A DNA stretch of 64,000 nucleotides from CAZUGA01 sp964619885 (GCA_964619885.1 CAZUGA010000008.1:50947-114946); one strand, 5' to 3'; shown: positions 40,350 through 50,084, counted from the first letter of the stretch. Translations and numbers: made by a program. The notes: a model not told the origin generated them from the letters alone.

Positions 40350-41654
40350 TCAAGCGGCTAGAGAGTTGATATGTTGTTCGACAATTTTACGGTAACTCGC
40401 GTGCTCCACTTCGGTATCGTGGCGCGCAGAATCCAAGTATTTAATACCACCGCTCAAATCTGGCTGGGCACCTGTTTTGAGCTGCTTGAAATGTCGCGCC
40501 GCATCGGTATTGTTACCAAGCGCCTGGATATACGCGGCTATCAATCGGGCTTGATCATCCATCAAACCCCACACACCGCTGTCTGGCTGAATCATACCCA
40601 CCACAAATAAATTATCATAGCTGGGGTGGAAGGCGTTCAAGTACAGTTTTGGCGTACCGTTCTCGGCATTCAAATGACCACCGTCTAAATACGGGAACGA
40701 AATCTTGTACCCGGTCGCATAAATGATGACATCGATCTTTTCTTCTGAACCATCGGTAAATACAACCGTATCACCGCGCAATTCCTTTACATCGGCTTTG
40801 GCGCTAACCCGCCCCGCACGAATCTCACCGAGTACTTCGGCATTGACGATCGGGTGGGATTCGAATATTCGGTGGTCCGGTTTGGGTAGCCCTAACTTGA
40901 CAGGATCGCCCAATAACAGGCGAACAATAATTTGATTCATCCATTGCCGTAACCAAATTGGTGTTCCCATCTTGATCGAAAATTCACCGAAGCGATCCGA
41001 CGGAAGACCCAATACATAGCGCGGGATAAAATGATATCCCCTGCGAACGCTGAAAAAACAACGGTCGGCGTGGGATCCGATATCTGCTGCTATATCACAA
41101 CCAGAGTTGCCACCACCGACAACCAACACACGCTTTCCAGCGGTAAACTCCGGCGTTTTATAATCGAATGAATGTAAACTCTGTCCGGCAAAAGAACCGG
41201 GTAACGCCGGATAATTAGGATCCCAAGTAACACCGCTGGCCAGAACCAATCCGCCATAGGTTCTTGTTTCCCCCGATCCGAGCTCGACCGCCCAATATTC
41301 CCCAACGCGGCTAATTTGGCGAATTTCCGTATTAAAATTTATATGGTCGCGCAATTTGAACGCATCAGCATAGGATTTCAAATATCGAAACACCGGCTCG
41401 TGCCCAGGGTAATCGGGAAGTTCCGCGGACATCGGAAAGCCACGGTACTGTGTCATCGTTTTTGACGAAATCAAACGCGCAGATCCGTAAACTGCGCTAT
41501 AAGGCCGCCCGTATCCCCATAACCCGCCGACATCATCATGCCGATCGAACACATCAAAGGCGATGCTATGCTCCGAAAAGTTTTTGGCCACAGCCAATCC
41601 CGCCGCTCCGGCACCCACCACGCAATAGCGCGACCGGAAATCAGTAGTGCTCAC
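40350..41654 (-). CDS. Flavin-containing monooxygenase
   Basis: Class B flavoprotein oxidising N, S or ketone substrates with NADPH and oxygen. FAD motif GAGAAGLAVAKNF (about 13-25), FMO signature FAGQSLHSFDY (FxGxxxHxxxY), NADPH motif VVGGGNSGCDIAAD, and the C-terminal ATGYKISFPYL. 434 residues. Starts with GTG at 41652-41654 after GGGGAT. Near the radical SAM and carbamoyltransferase genes; a shared pathway is possible but not shown. Confidence 0.9.
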   Translation of the reverse strand: MSTTDFRSRYCVVGAGAAGLAVAKNFSEHSIAFDVFDRHDDVGGLWGYGRPYSAVYGSARLISSKTMTQYRGFPMSAELPDYPGHEPVFRYLKSYADAFKLRDHINFNTEIRQISRVGEYWAVELGSGETRTYGGLVLASGVTWDPNYPALPGSFAGQSLHSFDYKTPEFTAGKRVLVVGGGNSGCDIAADIGSHADRCFFSVRRGYHFIPRYVLGLPSDRFGEFSIKMGTPIWLRQWMNQIIVRLLLGDPVKLGLPKPDHRIFESHPIVNAEVLGEIRAGRVSAKADVKELRGDTVVFTDGSEEKIDVIIYATGYKISFPYLDGGHLNAENGTPKLYLNAFHPSYDNLFVVGMIQPDSGVWGLMDDQARLIAAYIQALGNNTDAARHFKQLKTGAQPDLSGGIKYLDSARHDTEVEHASYRKIVEQHINSLAA

Positions 41655-41891
41655 AATTCATCCCCGCTGCCGAGGAAAGCGATGCACCGCTTTCTATAAG
41701 AGATTAAAAAATCAGTAAACCCGATTGGCTTATCGGACGGGGCCGGTTTGTTTGGCATTGGAATACAAGCTTAAAAAAGTAGGCGGATTGTAACCGATCG
41801 ATCGCAGATTGGCAGCATAGCCTTATTCCTCGGTAAAACTTATTGTGTATACAACGGACACTAATCGATTACCTATTCAACGCCCCATTAC

Positions 41892-41900
41892 TGGTATGAT
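41892..41900 (+). promoter_or_regulatory. Extended -10 promoter of the glucosylglycerate genes
   Basis: TGGTATGAT: TG one base upstream of TATGAT (41895-41900), an extended -10 element, about 32 bases before the ATG at 41939 once the transcription start is placed. No strong -35 is visible, as is common with extended -10 promoters. Confidence 0.5.
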
Positions 41901-41938
41901 TTATATTCGTCTTGCCCGGCCAAATAGAAGATTATTCG

Positions 41939-42760
41939 ATGCCAAAGCCAAACTTGATCATTTGCACAGACTTGGACGGAACCCTGCTCGATCATCACAA
42001 TTACTCGTTCGATAGGGCGCGGCAAGCACTAGACTTGATCCGAAAAATAAGGATTCCACTACTGCTCAATACCAGCAAAACTGCCGCAGAAGTAAAAGAA
42101 ATTAGGGCCAGATTAAATATCGATCATCCCAGTATCGTAGAAAATGGTGCCGGACTTATTATCCCAGAAAATTATTTCCCATCGATCGGAGCGACGTCGC
42201 TTCCGGAAAAAAACGGATACCAATTCAAGTCATTTGGCAGCGATTTGCAGCAAGTGATTGACTGCTTGCAGCAAGTTCGCGAACAATACGCATACAAATT
42301 TCGAGGCTTTTCAGAAATGCCGATCGGCGAAATTGCTGAGCTTACCGGGCTGACTCCAGAAAACGCCCAACAGGCCAAAAACAGGCTATTTTCGGAACCC
42401 ATACTGTGGCACGACACCGAGCAAACCCGACAGCAATTTATTCAAATAATGCAAGACTTGAAATTGCAAGTGGTGCGAGGAGGCCGATTTAGCCATGTAT
42501 CGGGAGGAGGCTGCAAAAGACAAGCCTTGCTTTGGTTAAAAAAACATTATGCGAAACTATGGCAGCAAACCCCTAAAGTTATTGCACTGGGTGACGGAGA
42601 GAATGATATCGGCATGCTGCAAATAGCGGATATTGCTGTGCTGGTCCGTTCCCCGGTCAACCCGCTACCGTCGTTGCCAAATCACAAACGATTATACGTT
42701 ACCGAACAGGAAGGCCCGGCCGGTTGGAACCAAACGATATTAGAATTACTAAACCAATAA
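41939..42760 (+). CDS. HAD phosphatase, glucosyl/mannosyl-3-phosphoglycerate type
   Basis: Predicted to remove phosphate from glucosyl-3-phosphoglycerate, giving glucosylglycerate, a compatible solute. HAD motif I DLDGTLLD (Asp11 and Asp13), motif II LLNTSKT, cap region with SIVENGAGLIIP, and motif IV ALGDGENDIGML. 273 residues from the ATG at 41939 (a TTG 27 bases upstream is less likely). This is the MpgP/YedP branch of the HAD family. The next gene is a GpgS-like synthase, which points to the glucosyl substrate. Confidence 0.85.
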   Translation: MPKPNLIICTDLDGTLLDHHNYSFDRARQALDLIRKIRIPLLLNTSKTAAEVKEIRARLNIDHPSIVENGAGLIIPENYFPSIGATSLPEKNGYQFKSFGSDLQQVIDCLQQVREQYAYKFRGFSEMPIGEIAELTGLTPENAQQAKNRLFSEPILWHDTEQTRQQFIQIMQDLKLQVVRGGRFSHVSGGGCKRQALLWLKKHYAKLWQQTPKVIALGDGENDIGMLQIADIAVLVRSPVNPLPSLPNHKRLYVTEQEGPAGWNQTILELLNQ

Positions 42761-42832
42761 CATTATCCAGACCAATCAACGCTGCTTATTAAGACAGCAG
42801 GAAAATGATCATTAATAGGGGCACGAATCAAA

Positions 42833-44056
42833 ATGGCCGATTATCATCAAAACGGGGTCATCACGACTCTTCACAATCTGACCGATCGATCATTGAATGA
42901 GATCGAAAATGACCTGATCAATTTTGCCATTCAGCGCCCCATGTCGCTGGTTCTACCGTGTCTGTACGAGGAATTGTCGGGCCCGGCATTATCAACCATT
43001 ATCGACGAACTATCCGAGATTCGCTATCTCAAGCAAATCGTTATCGGTTTGGATCGTGCCGATAAAAATGAATACCGTAAAGCCTTGAGATATTTTTCCA
43101 GACTGCCGCAAAAACACCATGTCTTATGGAACGACGGCCCGCGTCTGCAGGCGATTAACCAGCAACTGGCCGCTGAAGAGCTTGCACCCAAACAACAAGG
43201 TAAGGGTTGCAATGTCTGGTATTGCCTGGGTTATGTGATCGCGGCCGGGCAAACGCAAGCAGTAGCGCTGCATGATTGCGACATACTCACCTATCAGCGC
43301 AGTCTGCTGGCACGTTTGCTCTACCCAGTCAGTAACCCAGCTTTTAATTATTCTTTCTGCAAAGGCTATTACGCACGTACCGCAGATGGCAAGATCAACG
43401 GGCGAGTCAGCCGACTATTGGTAACGCCGTTGATCCGAGCGCTGAAAAAAGTAATCGGACCAATGGACTATCTGGAGTACCTGGATAGCTTTCGTTACCC
43501 GCTTGCTGGCGAATTTTCCATGCGTATAGACGTTCTTAACGATATTCGTATTCCCAGCGATTGGGGTTTGGAAATTGGTGTGTTATCGGAATTGAACCGC
43601 AATTATTCGACTAATCGCATCTGCCAGGCTGATATCGCTGATCAATACGATCACAAACACCAGGATTTATCCTTTGATAACGATCAAGGTGGGTTATCAA
43701 AAATGTCCATCGACATCTCCAAGGCCATTTTCCGCAAACTGGCGACCAACGGCGTTGTACTCAGTAGCGAAGCTTTTCGCAGTATTAAGGCCAGCTATTT
43801 TCGCATCGCCCTGGACATGGTTGAATCCTACCACAACGACGCGCAGATCAACGGCTTGCAGCTGGACATACACCAGGAGGAAATCACCATCGAATTGTTC
43901 GCCGAAAACATTATGAAAGCGGGCCGTTCATTTTTGGATAACCCCATGGAAACGCCTTTTATTCCATCCTGGAACCGCGTGGCCAGCGCACTACCCGATA
44001 TCGCTTCCCAGCTGATCGAATCCGTTGCGGCGGATACGGAGGAATACCGTTGTTAG
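42833..44056 (+). CDS. gpgS: Glucosyl-3-phosphoglycerate synthase
   Basis: Family GT81 glycosyltransferase transferring glucose from an NDP-glucose to 3-phosphoglycerate. GT-A fold with MSLVLPCLYEEL at the strand-1 loop (about 37-48), metal-binding HDCDI (about 147-151, DxD at 148-150), KGYYARTADGKINGRVSRL, YPLAGEFSMR (about 222-231) and SDWGLEIGVL. 407 residues. Flanked by the matching phosphatase and by a GH13 phosphorylase whose start overlaps its stop by 7 bases. Confidence 0.88.
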   Translation: MADYHQNGVITTLHNLTDRSLNEIENDLINFAIQRPMSLVLPCLYEELSGPALSTIIDELSEIRYLKQIVIGLDRADKNEYRKALRYFSRLPQKHHVLWNDGPRLQAINQQLAAEELAPKQQGKGCNVWYCLGYVIAAGQTQAVALHDCDILTYQRSLLARLLYPVSNPAFNYSFCKGYYARTADGKINGRVSRLLVTPLIRALKKVIGPMDYLEYLDSFRYPLAGEFSMRIDVLNDIRIPSDWGLEIGVLSELNRNYSTNRICQADIADQYDHKHQDLSFDNDQGGLSKMSIDISKAIFRKLATNGVVLSSEAFRSIKASYFRIALDMVESYHNDAQINGLQLDIHQEEITIELFAENIMKAGRSFLDNPMETPFIPSWNRVASALPDIASQLIESVAADTEEYRC

Positions 44057-45822
44057 AACAATCAAGCACGACTGTTAGCCTGAATAAACTGCGAGCCCGT
44101 CTTTGCGTTCATCTTGAACTGATCTACCCCGATCGCAATGACACGGAACTTGCCGACCAATTGATTCAGGCCATGCGATTGGATCAATCGGCATCCAAAT
44201 CAGACGATCCCAACAGCTGGGATCAGACCGATTCTGTCGTCATCACGTACGCCGATACCATCCAACAGCACAACCAAATTCCACTAAAAACCTTGCGCAC
44301 CTTTTTGCACGAACAATTGGCAGGCAGCATCAGTGCCGTACATATATTGCCATTTTTCCCGTATAGCTCTGACGACGGTTTTTCCGTCATCGATTATTCC
44401 ACAGTCAACCCAGCGCACGGCGATTGGCAAGACATCCAAACCTTGTCGACCGAATTTAAGATCATGGCTGATTTGGTGATCAACCATTGTTCTGCGCGCA
44501 GTCATTGGTTTGAAAATTACAAACAAGGCCGCCAACCCGGGCTGGGTTATTTTCAGGAAGCCGATCCGTCCGCTGACCTGTCCAAAGTCATCCGACCCCG
44601 AACCAGTCCTCTGTTGTGCGAGGTCAAAACCAGCGGAGGACCACGCCACGTCTGGTGCACCTTCAGCCACGACCAGGTCGATTTCGATTTCCAGAATCCG
44701 CAAGTCCTGATCGAGTTTGTGCGCATTATCGCGCTCTACCTGCAGCAAGGAGTTCGCATATTTAGGCTGGATGCGATCGCATTCTTGTGGAAACAGATTG
44801 GCACCAACTGTTTAAATCTACTGCAAACCCATGAAATTGTGCGTGTGTTGCGCCGTCTGCTGGACTATTATGACCGCTCCGCTGTAATCATCACTGAAAC
44901 CAATATCCCGAACCGAGAAAACCTGTCTTATTTCGGTAACGCCAACGAAGCGCACGGAATCTACAATTTTGCGCTCCCACCGCTGCTGTTGCACACTTTG
45001 CTCAGCGCCGATTGCACCTATCTAAAAACCTGGCTGATGTCGATGCCCCCGGCGCAAATGGGCACTTTTTTTCTCAACTTTATCGCTTCCCATGACGGCA
45101 TTGGCCTGCGCCCGGTCGAGGGCATTCTTAGCGACGAAGAAACGAATATGCTGATCGGCGCGATGCAGCGGTTCGGTGGGCACGTCTCTTGGCGAGCCCT
45201 AGACAACGGTGAACGTAAGCCTTACGAAATCAATATCAGCTTGTTCGATGCGTTGCAAGGTATGTTGGACGGCGCCGCCGACCCGTGGCAGATCCCACGT
45301 TTCCTTTGCGCGCACGCGGTAATGCTTGCACTAGAAGGCATTCCAGCGATCTACTTACACAGTTTTCTGGCAACGAGCAATGACTACCAGCGTGTCGAAA
45401 ACACCAGCCATTACCGGTCGATTAACCGCAGCAAATTAGATTACACAGAACTTAGCCAGAAACTCAACGATCCAAACTCCAATCAATTCAAAGTACTGAA
45501 CGGATTAAAACATCTACTCGCGATTCGTCGCAATCAACCCGCATTCCATCCCAACGCCACACAGTTCACGCTACATTTTCAGCCGCAAATTTTCGGCATC
45601 TGGCGGCAAAGCATCGACCGCCGACAAAGCATCTTCGCGCTGAACAATATTTCCAATAGCGTACAAAGCTTGTCACTGGCCGAGATCAACCTGATCGAAA
45701 TTAACCGATGGCATGATTTGATCGGCGGGACGCGGTACGAAGACCTACAACAACATATTCGATTGCAGCCCTATCAGACAGTGTGGATAAGCAATATGGA
45801 CGGCGGCGTGGAAGATGTTTAG
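44050..45822 (+). CDS. GH13_18 sucrose-phosphorylase-like enzyme, likely glucosylglycerate phosphorylase
   Basis: Retaining GH13 phosphorylase. Visible: HILPFFPYSSDDGFSVIDY, region II RLDAIAFLWK with nucleophile Asp241, acid/base Glu283 in ITETN, and the stabilising Asp349 in ASHDG. 590 residues. Subfamily GH13_18 holds sucrose, glucosylglycerol and glucosylglycerate phosphorylases (E. coli YcjM is of the last type). Next to GpgS and a matching phosphatase, glucosylglycerate is the natural substrate, yielding glucose 1-phosphate and glycerate. Start is a TTG overlapping gpgS by 7 bases; no later ATG fits. Confidence 0.85.
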   Translation: MLEQSSTTVSLNKLRARLCVHLELIYPDRNDTELADQLIQAMRLDQSASKSDDPNSWDQTDSVVITYADTIQQHNQIPLKTLRTFLHEQLAGSISAVHILPFFPYSSDDGFSVIDYSTVNPAHGDWQDIQTLSTEFKIMADLVINHCSARSHWFENYKQGRQPGLGYFQEADPSADLSKVIRPRTSPLLCEVKTSGGPRHVWCTFSHDQVDFDFQNPQVLIEFVRIIALYLQQGVRIFRLDAIAFLWKQIGTNCLNLLQTHEIVRVLRRLLDYYDRSAVIITETNIPNRENLSYFGNANEAHGIYNFALPPLLLHTLLSADCTYLKTWLMSMPPAQMGTFFLNFIASHDGIGLRPVEGILSDEETNMLIGAMQRFGGHVSWRALDNGERKPYEINISLFDALQGMLDGAADPWQIPRFLCAHAVMLALEGIPAIYLHSFLATSNDYQRVENTSHYRSINRSKLDYTELSQKLNDPNSNQFKVLNGLKHLLAIRRNQPAFHPNATQFTLHFQPQIFGIWRQSIDRRQSIFALNNISNSVQSLSLAEINLIEINRWHDLIGGTRYEDLQQHIRLQPYQTVWISNMDGGVEDV

Positions 45823-46125
45823 CACATCAAAATAATAATTCCGCATTTGTCATTGGTTGAACAGATACCCTCGATTCGCCTGAATATCCTGTTTGGGCTC
45901 CAATGTTTAGATCCTTTGTAAATTCGGTGGTTTTATTTGCAACCGGTCCACTACCACACGCCGTTTTCGATCGCTATGAACCACTTTGCCTAATCGATCT
46001 GGAAAACTACCGTGCATATTCCCAACCTAAACAGGGAAAATGATTGACCTAGAGACTGAGTGCCAAACTCAAAAATCCGTCATCCTAAAACTCAGTAAAT
46101 TTTTGCAGGGAAAAAGGAGGTTGCA
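45823..46125. other. Intergenic stretch, no gene seen
   Basis: About 303 bases after the phosphorylase. A strong ribosome site AAAGGAGG near the right end belongs to the next gene. No terminator hairpin or promoter pair is convincing. Confidence 0.45.
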
Positions 46126-46830
46126 ATGGAAACTCAAATACAAAAAGGGATTGTATACCCATTTCTTATTCGTGCAGGATTATTAATTGGACTGCTGTCA
46201 TTCGGTTCGGTCAACGCCTGCGAGCTGGAAGAAACCCGGTTTGGATACCGGGGCGTGGGCGATTGTCTACTGAACGGACCAATAAAGCTTTTGAAAATGC
46301 CCAATTTGGTCCCAATCGACGCGAGCGCCAACGGTACCCAAGCGATTGACATTGAGGTCACCTGGAAAAATATCGGTCAAGCCGCCACCGAGGGCTTGCT
46401 GTCGTTTCAGTTCAAAGGGTTGGACGGCAATACCTACGGGCCCACCGGCGAATTCAATGTGCTGACCCGAGTGACGGTGGTAGACCTTCTTGGAAATACG
46501 ATTACCGTTGCCGACGACAACGGCAATCTCGATACAACGCATATGTTCCTGTACCGCTCGCAAAGAATGACTGACGGCGCGTCGATACGCGATTATGTGG
46601 GCACCGTCTATTTACCCGACAATCGGAAAAATTACGATATATGCATGGAAGTTTGGGTCGATTCAAACCCCGCCGTACCGTCGGGTAGCGGCGAGGTCCA
46701 GGAGTCCAACGAAACCGATAATTACGGCCGAATGTCCGAACGGATTTTCCCGGGAATCGATCCGGACCCCGATGACATGATGACCTACGAAGAACCGAAT
46801 CACGAACCAAGCTCTTGCTTTAACGGATAA
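46126..46830 (+). CDS. Exported CARDB-like protein
   Basis: 234 residues, preceded by AAGGAGG at a good distance. Signal peptide (FLIRAGLLIGLLSFGSVNA), then a beta-sandwich region starting MPNLVPIDASANGTQAIDIEVTW and ending QESNETDNYG, which is the CARDB-like pattern (an Asn-Glu-x-x-Asp/Asn-N end). The C-terminus is acidic (PGIDPDPDDMMTYEEPN). Likely a secreted or surface protein; binding partner unknown. Convergent with the GspF-like gene. Confidence 0.65.
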   Translation: METQIQKGIVYPFLIRAGLLIGLLSFGSVNACELEETRFGYRGVGDCLLNGPIKLLKMPNLVPIDASANGTQAIDIEVTWKNIGQAATEGLLSFQFKGLDGNTYGPTGEFNVLTRVTVVDLLGNTITVADDNGNLDTTHMFLYRSQRMTDGASIRDYVGTVYLPDNRKNYDICMEVWVDSNPAVPSGSGEVQESNETDNYGRMSERIFPGIDPDPDDMMTYEEPNHEPSSCFNG

Positions 46831-46877
46831 AATTTAATCACCATTTGGTGCCGTTAAAATTAAACCCGGAATTTTGC

Positions 46878-46900
46878 GGTCAGAGCAATGCGCTCTGACC
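46878..46900. repeat. REP-like hairpin GGTCAGAGC...GCTCTGACC
   Basis: Nine-base perfect arms with a five-base loop (AATGC), between two convergent genes. GGTCAGAGC/GCTCTGACC hairpins occur as REP-type elements linked to Y1 transposases in many gammaproteobacteria (from memory). It could also serve as a shared transcription-end hairpin, though no T run follows. Confidence 0.55.
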
Positions 46901-46923
46901 CAAACCAATAGACTTTCGGATCT

Positions 46924-47898
46924 CTATTCGCCCATAATCGTTAATTGATCCCCAACAACGTTATACCCAAGCCATCCAATCACCGCGAAGTACAGCAATC
47001 GGGGTAACCACTCGACCAACCCGTTGACATGAATGTTCAGATTTTCGGCTTCAGCAACAGTGTGTTGCGCCAGCGATTCAGCGACCCGGCCGCTGGCTTC
47101 ACCGCTACGCAACACGTGGATTATCGACCGGTCAACGACAGCCAAATTCCCCAATGCGTCGGCCAAACTCTCACCGCGCGCCAACGCCGTTGGGATGTCC
47201 CCGAATTGATCGCGCAATAGCGGATTTTCAATCGCGGAAACCGCGAGCGGCACAGCTTGCGCCGCCGATAAACCGGCTGCCAATAACAAACCCAAAAACT
47301 CACAAAATCGATTGAACTGCAACCGAACGAAAAACGGTCCAACCACCGGCGCACCAGTTTGTAACCGATAAATCCAATTGGCCAACCCCAGCGGTTTCAA
47401 AAAGCCTCGCGTCAGCCAGCCGGGCAGTTGGATCAATCCGTAAACAATAAGAGCCAAACGCAGCAACCCACCCACGCTGAACCACAAGTAATCGGCCAAA
47501 TCTATTGCCCCGCCGATCAAAGCCGGAACCGGTGCGATAAAATGCGCCAGTACGATCATTGCCGCCGGCAACACCAACCGGCTTTTGATCACTCGGATAC
47601 GCGATGCGCGTTGTTCGCATAGATCCGCCAATCGCACCATAACCAAGCCGGATTTGCCGCTGCTTTCGCCGGCGCCAAGCACCGCGCTTTCAGCGTCGCT
47701 GATCAACCCCAACCGAAGCGCCGCTTCAGATAATGCGCTACCGGACTTCACCGCGCTGGCCAATCGCCGGAGCAATTTCTGCGCGGCTCTATCCGCCAGG
47801 TTCACTATCCCAACCGCTTGATCGCTTGCGATACCGGCGCTCTCCAATTGCGCGAGTTGCCGGAATAATTGACCGCGCAATGCATCATCCATGATCAT
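46924..47898 (-). CDS. GspF/PilC-like inner-membrane protein, orphan
   Basis: 324 residues in the type II secretion F family: N-terminal T2SSF domain (LAQLESAGIASDQAVGIV, VLGAGESSGKSG) followed by membrane helices at about 108-135 and 140-160, a second T2SSF domain (RFCEFLGLLLAAGLSAAQAV, VLRSGEASGRVAESL) and a C-terminal helix. Such proteins form the platform of type II secretion or type IV pilus machines. No other gsp or pil gene lies here, so it is either an orphan or serves a machine elsewhere. More G+C rich than the genes around 51-54 kb. Confidence 0.85.
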   Translation of the reverse strand: MIMDDALRGQLFRQLAQLESAGIASDQAVGIVNLADRAAQKLLRRLASAVKSGSALSEAALRLGLISDAESAVLGAGESSGKSGLVMVRLADLCEQRASRIRVIKSRLVLPAAMIVLAHFIAPVPALIGGAIDLADYLWFSVGGLLRLALIVYGLIQLPGWLTRGFLKPLGLANWIYRLQTGAPVVGPFFVRLQFNRFCEFLGLLLAAGLSAAQAVPLAVSAIENPLLRDQFGDIPTALARGESLADALGNLAVVDRSIIHVLRSGEASGRVAESLAQHTVAEAENLNIHVNGLVEWLPRLLYFAVIGWLGYNVVGDQLTIMGE

Positions 47899-47929
47899 TC
47901 AATCATGCTCTGATCATTACACAAAGAAT

Positions 47930-49585
47930 CTACAAATCCCGCTGAGCTGCCAAGGCTTTGCCCAGCCTCTTTAGTGCCGCGGAGCAGTCGTTCGGGTCGA
48001 CGTGGACTTCGATGAACGCTAGGCTATCGCGCTCGCGTTCGGCTCGGGCCAGCGCGTTTTCCAACGCCGCCTCGGTGTGGACTTCGCAGCTCCAGCCGCC
48101 GCCGAAAACCTCGGGTAGCTGGTGATAGTGCCAGTTTTGAATATCATTGTACGGTCCATCGTGTATCACACGCTCGACCGTGTAGCCGCGGTTGTTCATC
48201 AGAAAAATCACCGGGGCAAGATGGCAACGGATGATCGTCGACAGCTCTTGGGCGGTCATCTGAAACGCGCCGTCGCCGATAAACAAGATTGGCCGGCGTT
48301 TTGGATCGGCCAGGCCGACACCCAAGGTACCCGGCAGTGTAAAACCGATCGAGCAATAAAACGCTTGGCAGATAAAGCCGACCCCTTCGTGCATAACCAA
48401 TTCACCCGCGCACAGAAACGAATCGCCGGCATCCGCCAAAACGATGCTGTCGTCGTCTAGAAAATGGTTCACCCGTTCGTAAAAACGCTGTATGGTGATT
48501 GGGCTCTCCGACATCATTTCGAAGCGCTGGTCTAATGAACGTGTTGCCGGATGGATGGGGCTGTTTTCCAATCGAGCAGGCTTTTCCAATGCTTTGTGCA
48601 GACTGCTGATAAAGTCACCAAGGTAGACCCGGTCGAAGTAATGCCGTCTGATCCGCACCCGGTCGGCACTGGCATGGATCAGACGTCCGACATCGATGCG
48701 TGCAGTGTAGATACCCAGATTGATATCGCTCATCCAGGCACCCAACGACAATACGCAATCGGCTTCTTCGACGGTCTGCCGGACATACTCTTCGGACAGC
48801 GCGCCGGAATAGACGCCGATGTATTGCGGGTGAGTCTCGCGAATGACCGATTTGCCCATCAGCGCGGTCGCCATCGGGTACTCCGCATGATTCAATAAAC
48901 CCTCCAGCTCGTTTTGCAGGCCGAATCGATGCACCTCGACCCCGCCCAGAATCACCGGTCGTTTAGCCGCTTGCAACATACTCACCGCTTCCTCGACCGC
49001 CTCGGCCAGCACTTCTTGATCGGTTTGCGGCGCCAAATTAAAATCCAGTGCTTCCGGCGCGCGGCATGGCGCCGTCACCAGGTCGGCTGGAATCTCGATA
49101 AACACGGGCCTACGGTGGCGCACGCAGGCGGTCACCGCATCGTCGATCTGTGCCGGCGCATCCTCCGGATTGGAGAGCCCGACGGCCACACGGGTGACAT
49201 GACGAAACACATCGACCTGTACCGCATAATCGCCCAAGGTGTGGTGCAGCAACCGGTTTTCGTCTCGGTCGGCGCAATTCGGTCCGCCGCAAATCGCGAT
49301 CATCGCGACGCGCTCCGCGTAGGCGCCGGCAATCGCATTGAGTACGCTGAACCCACCCACCGCGTAGGTGACACAGACCGCGCCAACGCCGTTGATTCGT
49401 GCGTAAGCATCGGCCGCGTAACCCGCATTGAGTTCGTTGCAGGTTCCAACAAGTTCTAGCGGACTGGCGACCAATTGGTCCATAAAACCCAGCACGTAAT
49501 CCCCTGGTACGCCAAACACGTGACGCACACCAACCTCGCGAACGCGTTCGATTAAATAAGCACCCACCGTCCAGCGTTTATTCAT
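47930..49585 (-). CDS. Thiamin-diphosphate 2-oxoacid decarboxylase
   Basis: Pyruvate/indolepyruvate/phenylpyruvate decarboxylase-type enzyme. The PYR domain opens YLIERVREVGVRHVFGVPGDY with the catalytic Glu in CNELNAGYAADAYAR; a central domain follows; the PP domain carries the ThDP motif GDGAFQMTAQELSTIIRC...NNRGYTVE. 551 residues from the ATG at 49583-49585; a TTG 13 codons upstream lacks family match. The substrate (pyruvate, indolepyruvate or a branched oxoacid) is not readable. The gene is clearly richer in G+C than most of the window, which may indicate transfer. Confidence 0.85.
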   Translation of the reverse strand: MNKRWTVGAYLIERVREVGVRHVFGVPGDYVLGFMDQLVASPLELVGTCNELNAGYAADAYARINGVGAVCVTYAVGGFSVLNAIAGAYAERVAMIAICGGPNCADRDENRLLHHTLGDYAVQVDVFRHVTRVAVGLSNPEDAPAQIDDAVTACVRHRRPVFIEIPADLVTAPCRAPEALDFNLAPQTDQEVLAEAVEEAVSMLQAAKRPVILGGVEVHRFGLQNELEGLLNHAEYPMATALMGKSVIRETHPQYIGVYSGALSEEYVRQTVEEADCVLSLGAWMSDINLGIYTARIDVGRLIHASADRVRIRRHYFDRVYLGDFISSLHKALEKPARLENSPIHPATRSLDQRFEMMSESPITIQRFYERVNHFLDDDSIVLADAGDSFLCAGELVMHEGVGFICQAFYCSIGFTLPGTLGVGLADPKRRPILFIGDGAFQMTAQELSTIIRCHLAPVIFLMNNRGYTVERVIHDGPYNDIQNWHYHQLPEVFGGGWSCEVHTEAALENALARAERERDSLAFIEVHVDPNDCSAALKRLGKALAAQRDL

Positions 49586-50084
49586 ACCGCCCCCTAATAG
49601 GATCGATTTAGCAACCTGGTTCAATAACCAGTCTAGCGAATTTACAAGAATCTAATCAACCGGAAATCCTTAATCGGTTACTTCGGTTGGCAACTAACCA
49701 TCGGCCCGTGGTCTTTACAACCTGAGTTTTGTTCAGAGGCATTATTATTAAAGGCTGCATAGCAAATATGCATTGTTGTTATAGTAAAATACTCAGGGAA
49801 AAACAAACTGCTGACGTACGCTATATTGACTGTAGCCACACCTCAGAACACCCAACACGGGCAGGGTCGCATGCAGAGCGTTAGCCTATTCAGACAGAGG
49901 TTTCAAATAGATTCTACGTCAAATTGTCTTATCACTACATTCAGCCAATTCAACCTTCCCTTGGAGAAAAAGCATCCGACGACCAAAGAGTGAATAATTG
50001 CAAAGTTTCAGAGCAAAAAAGAGGATCGAAACCGCGACCGGATACTTGCCGATCAAATATTCCACGCAATGCGCAGAGCATCAC
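49586..50084. other. Intergenic stretch, no gene seen
   Basis: About 499 A+T-rich bases, in sharp contrast to the G+C-rich decarboxylase gene next to it. No open frame with family resemblance and no clear hairpin. Confidence 0.45.

Noticed and set aside
48914..49459. Plus-strand open frame of 181 codons
   Set aside because: Antisense to the thiamin-diphosphate decarboxylase in a G+C-rich gene, where long mirror frames are expected.
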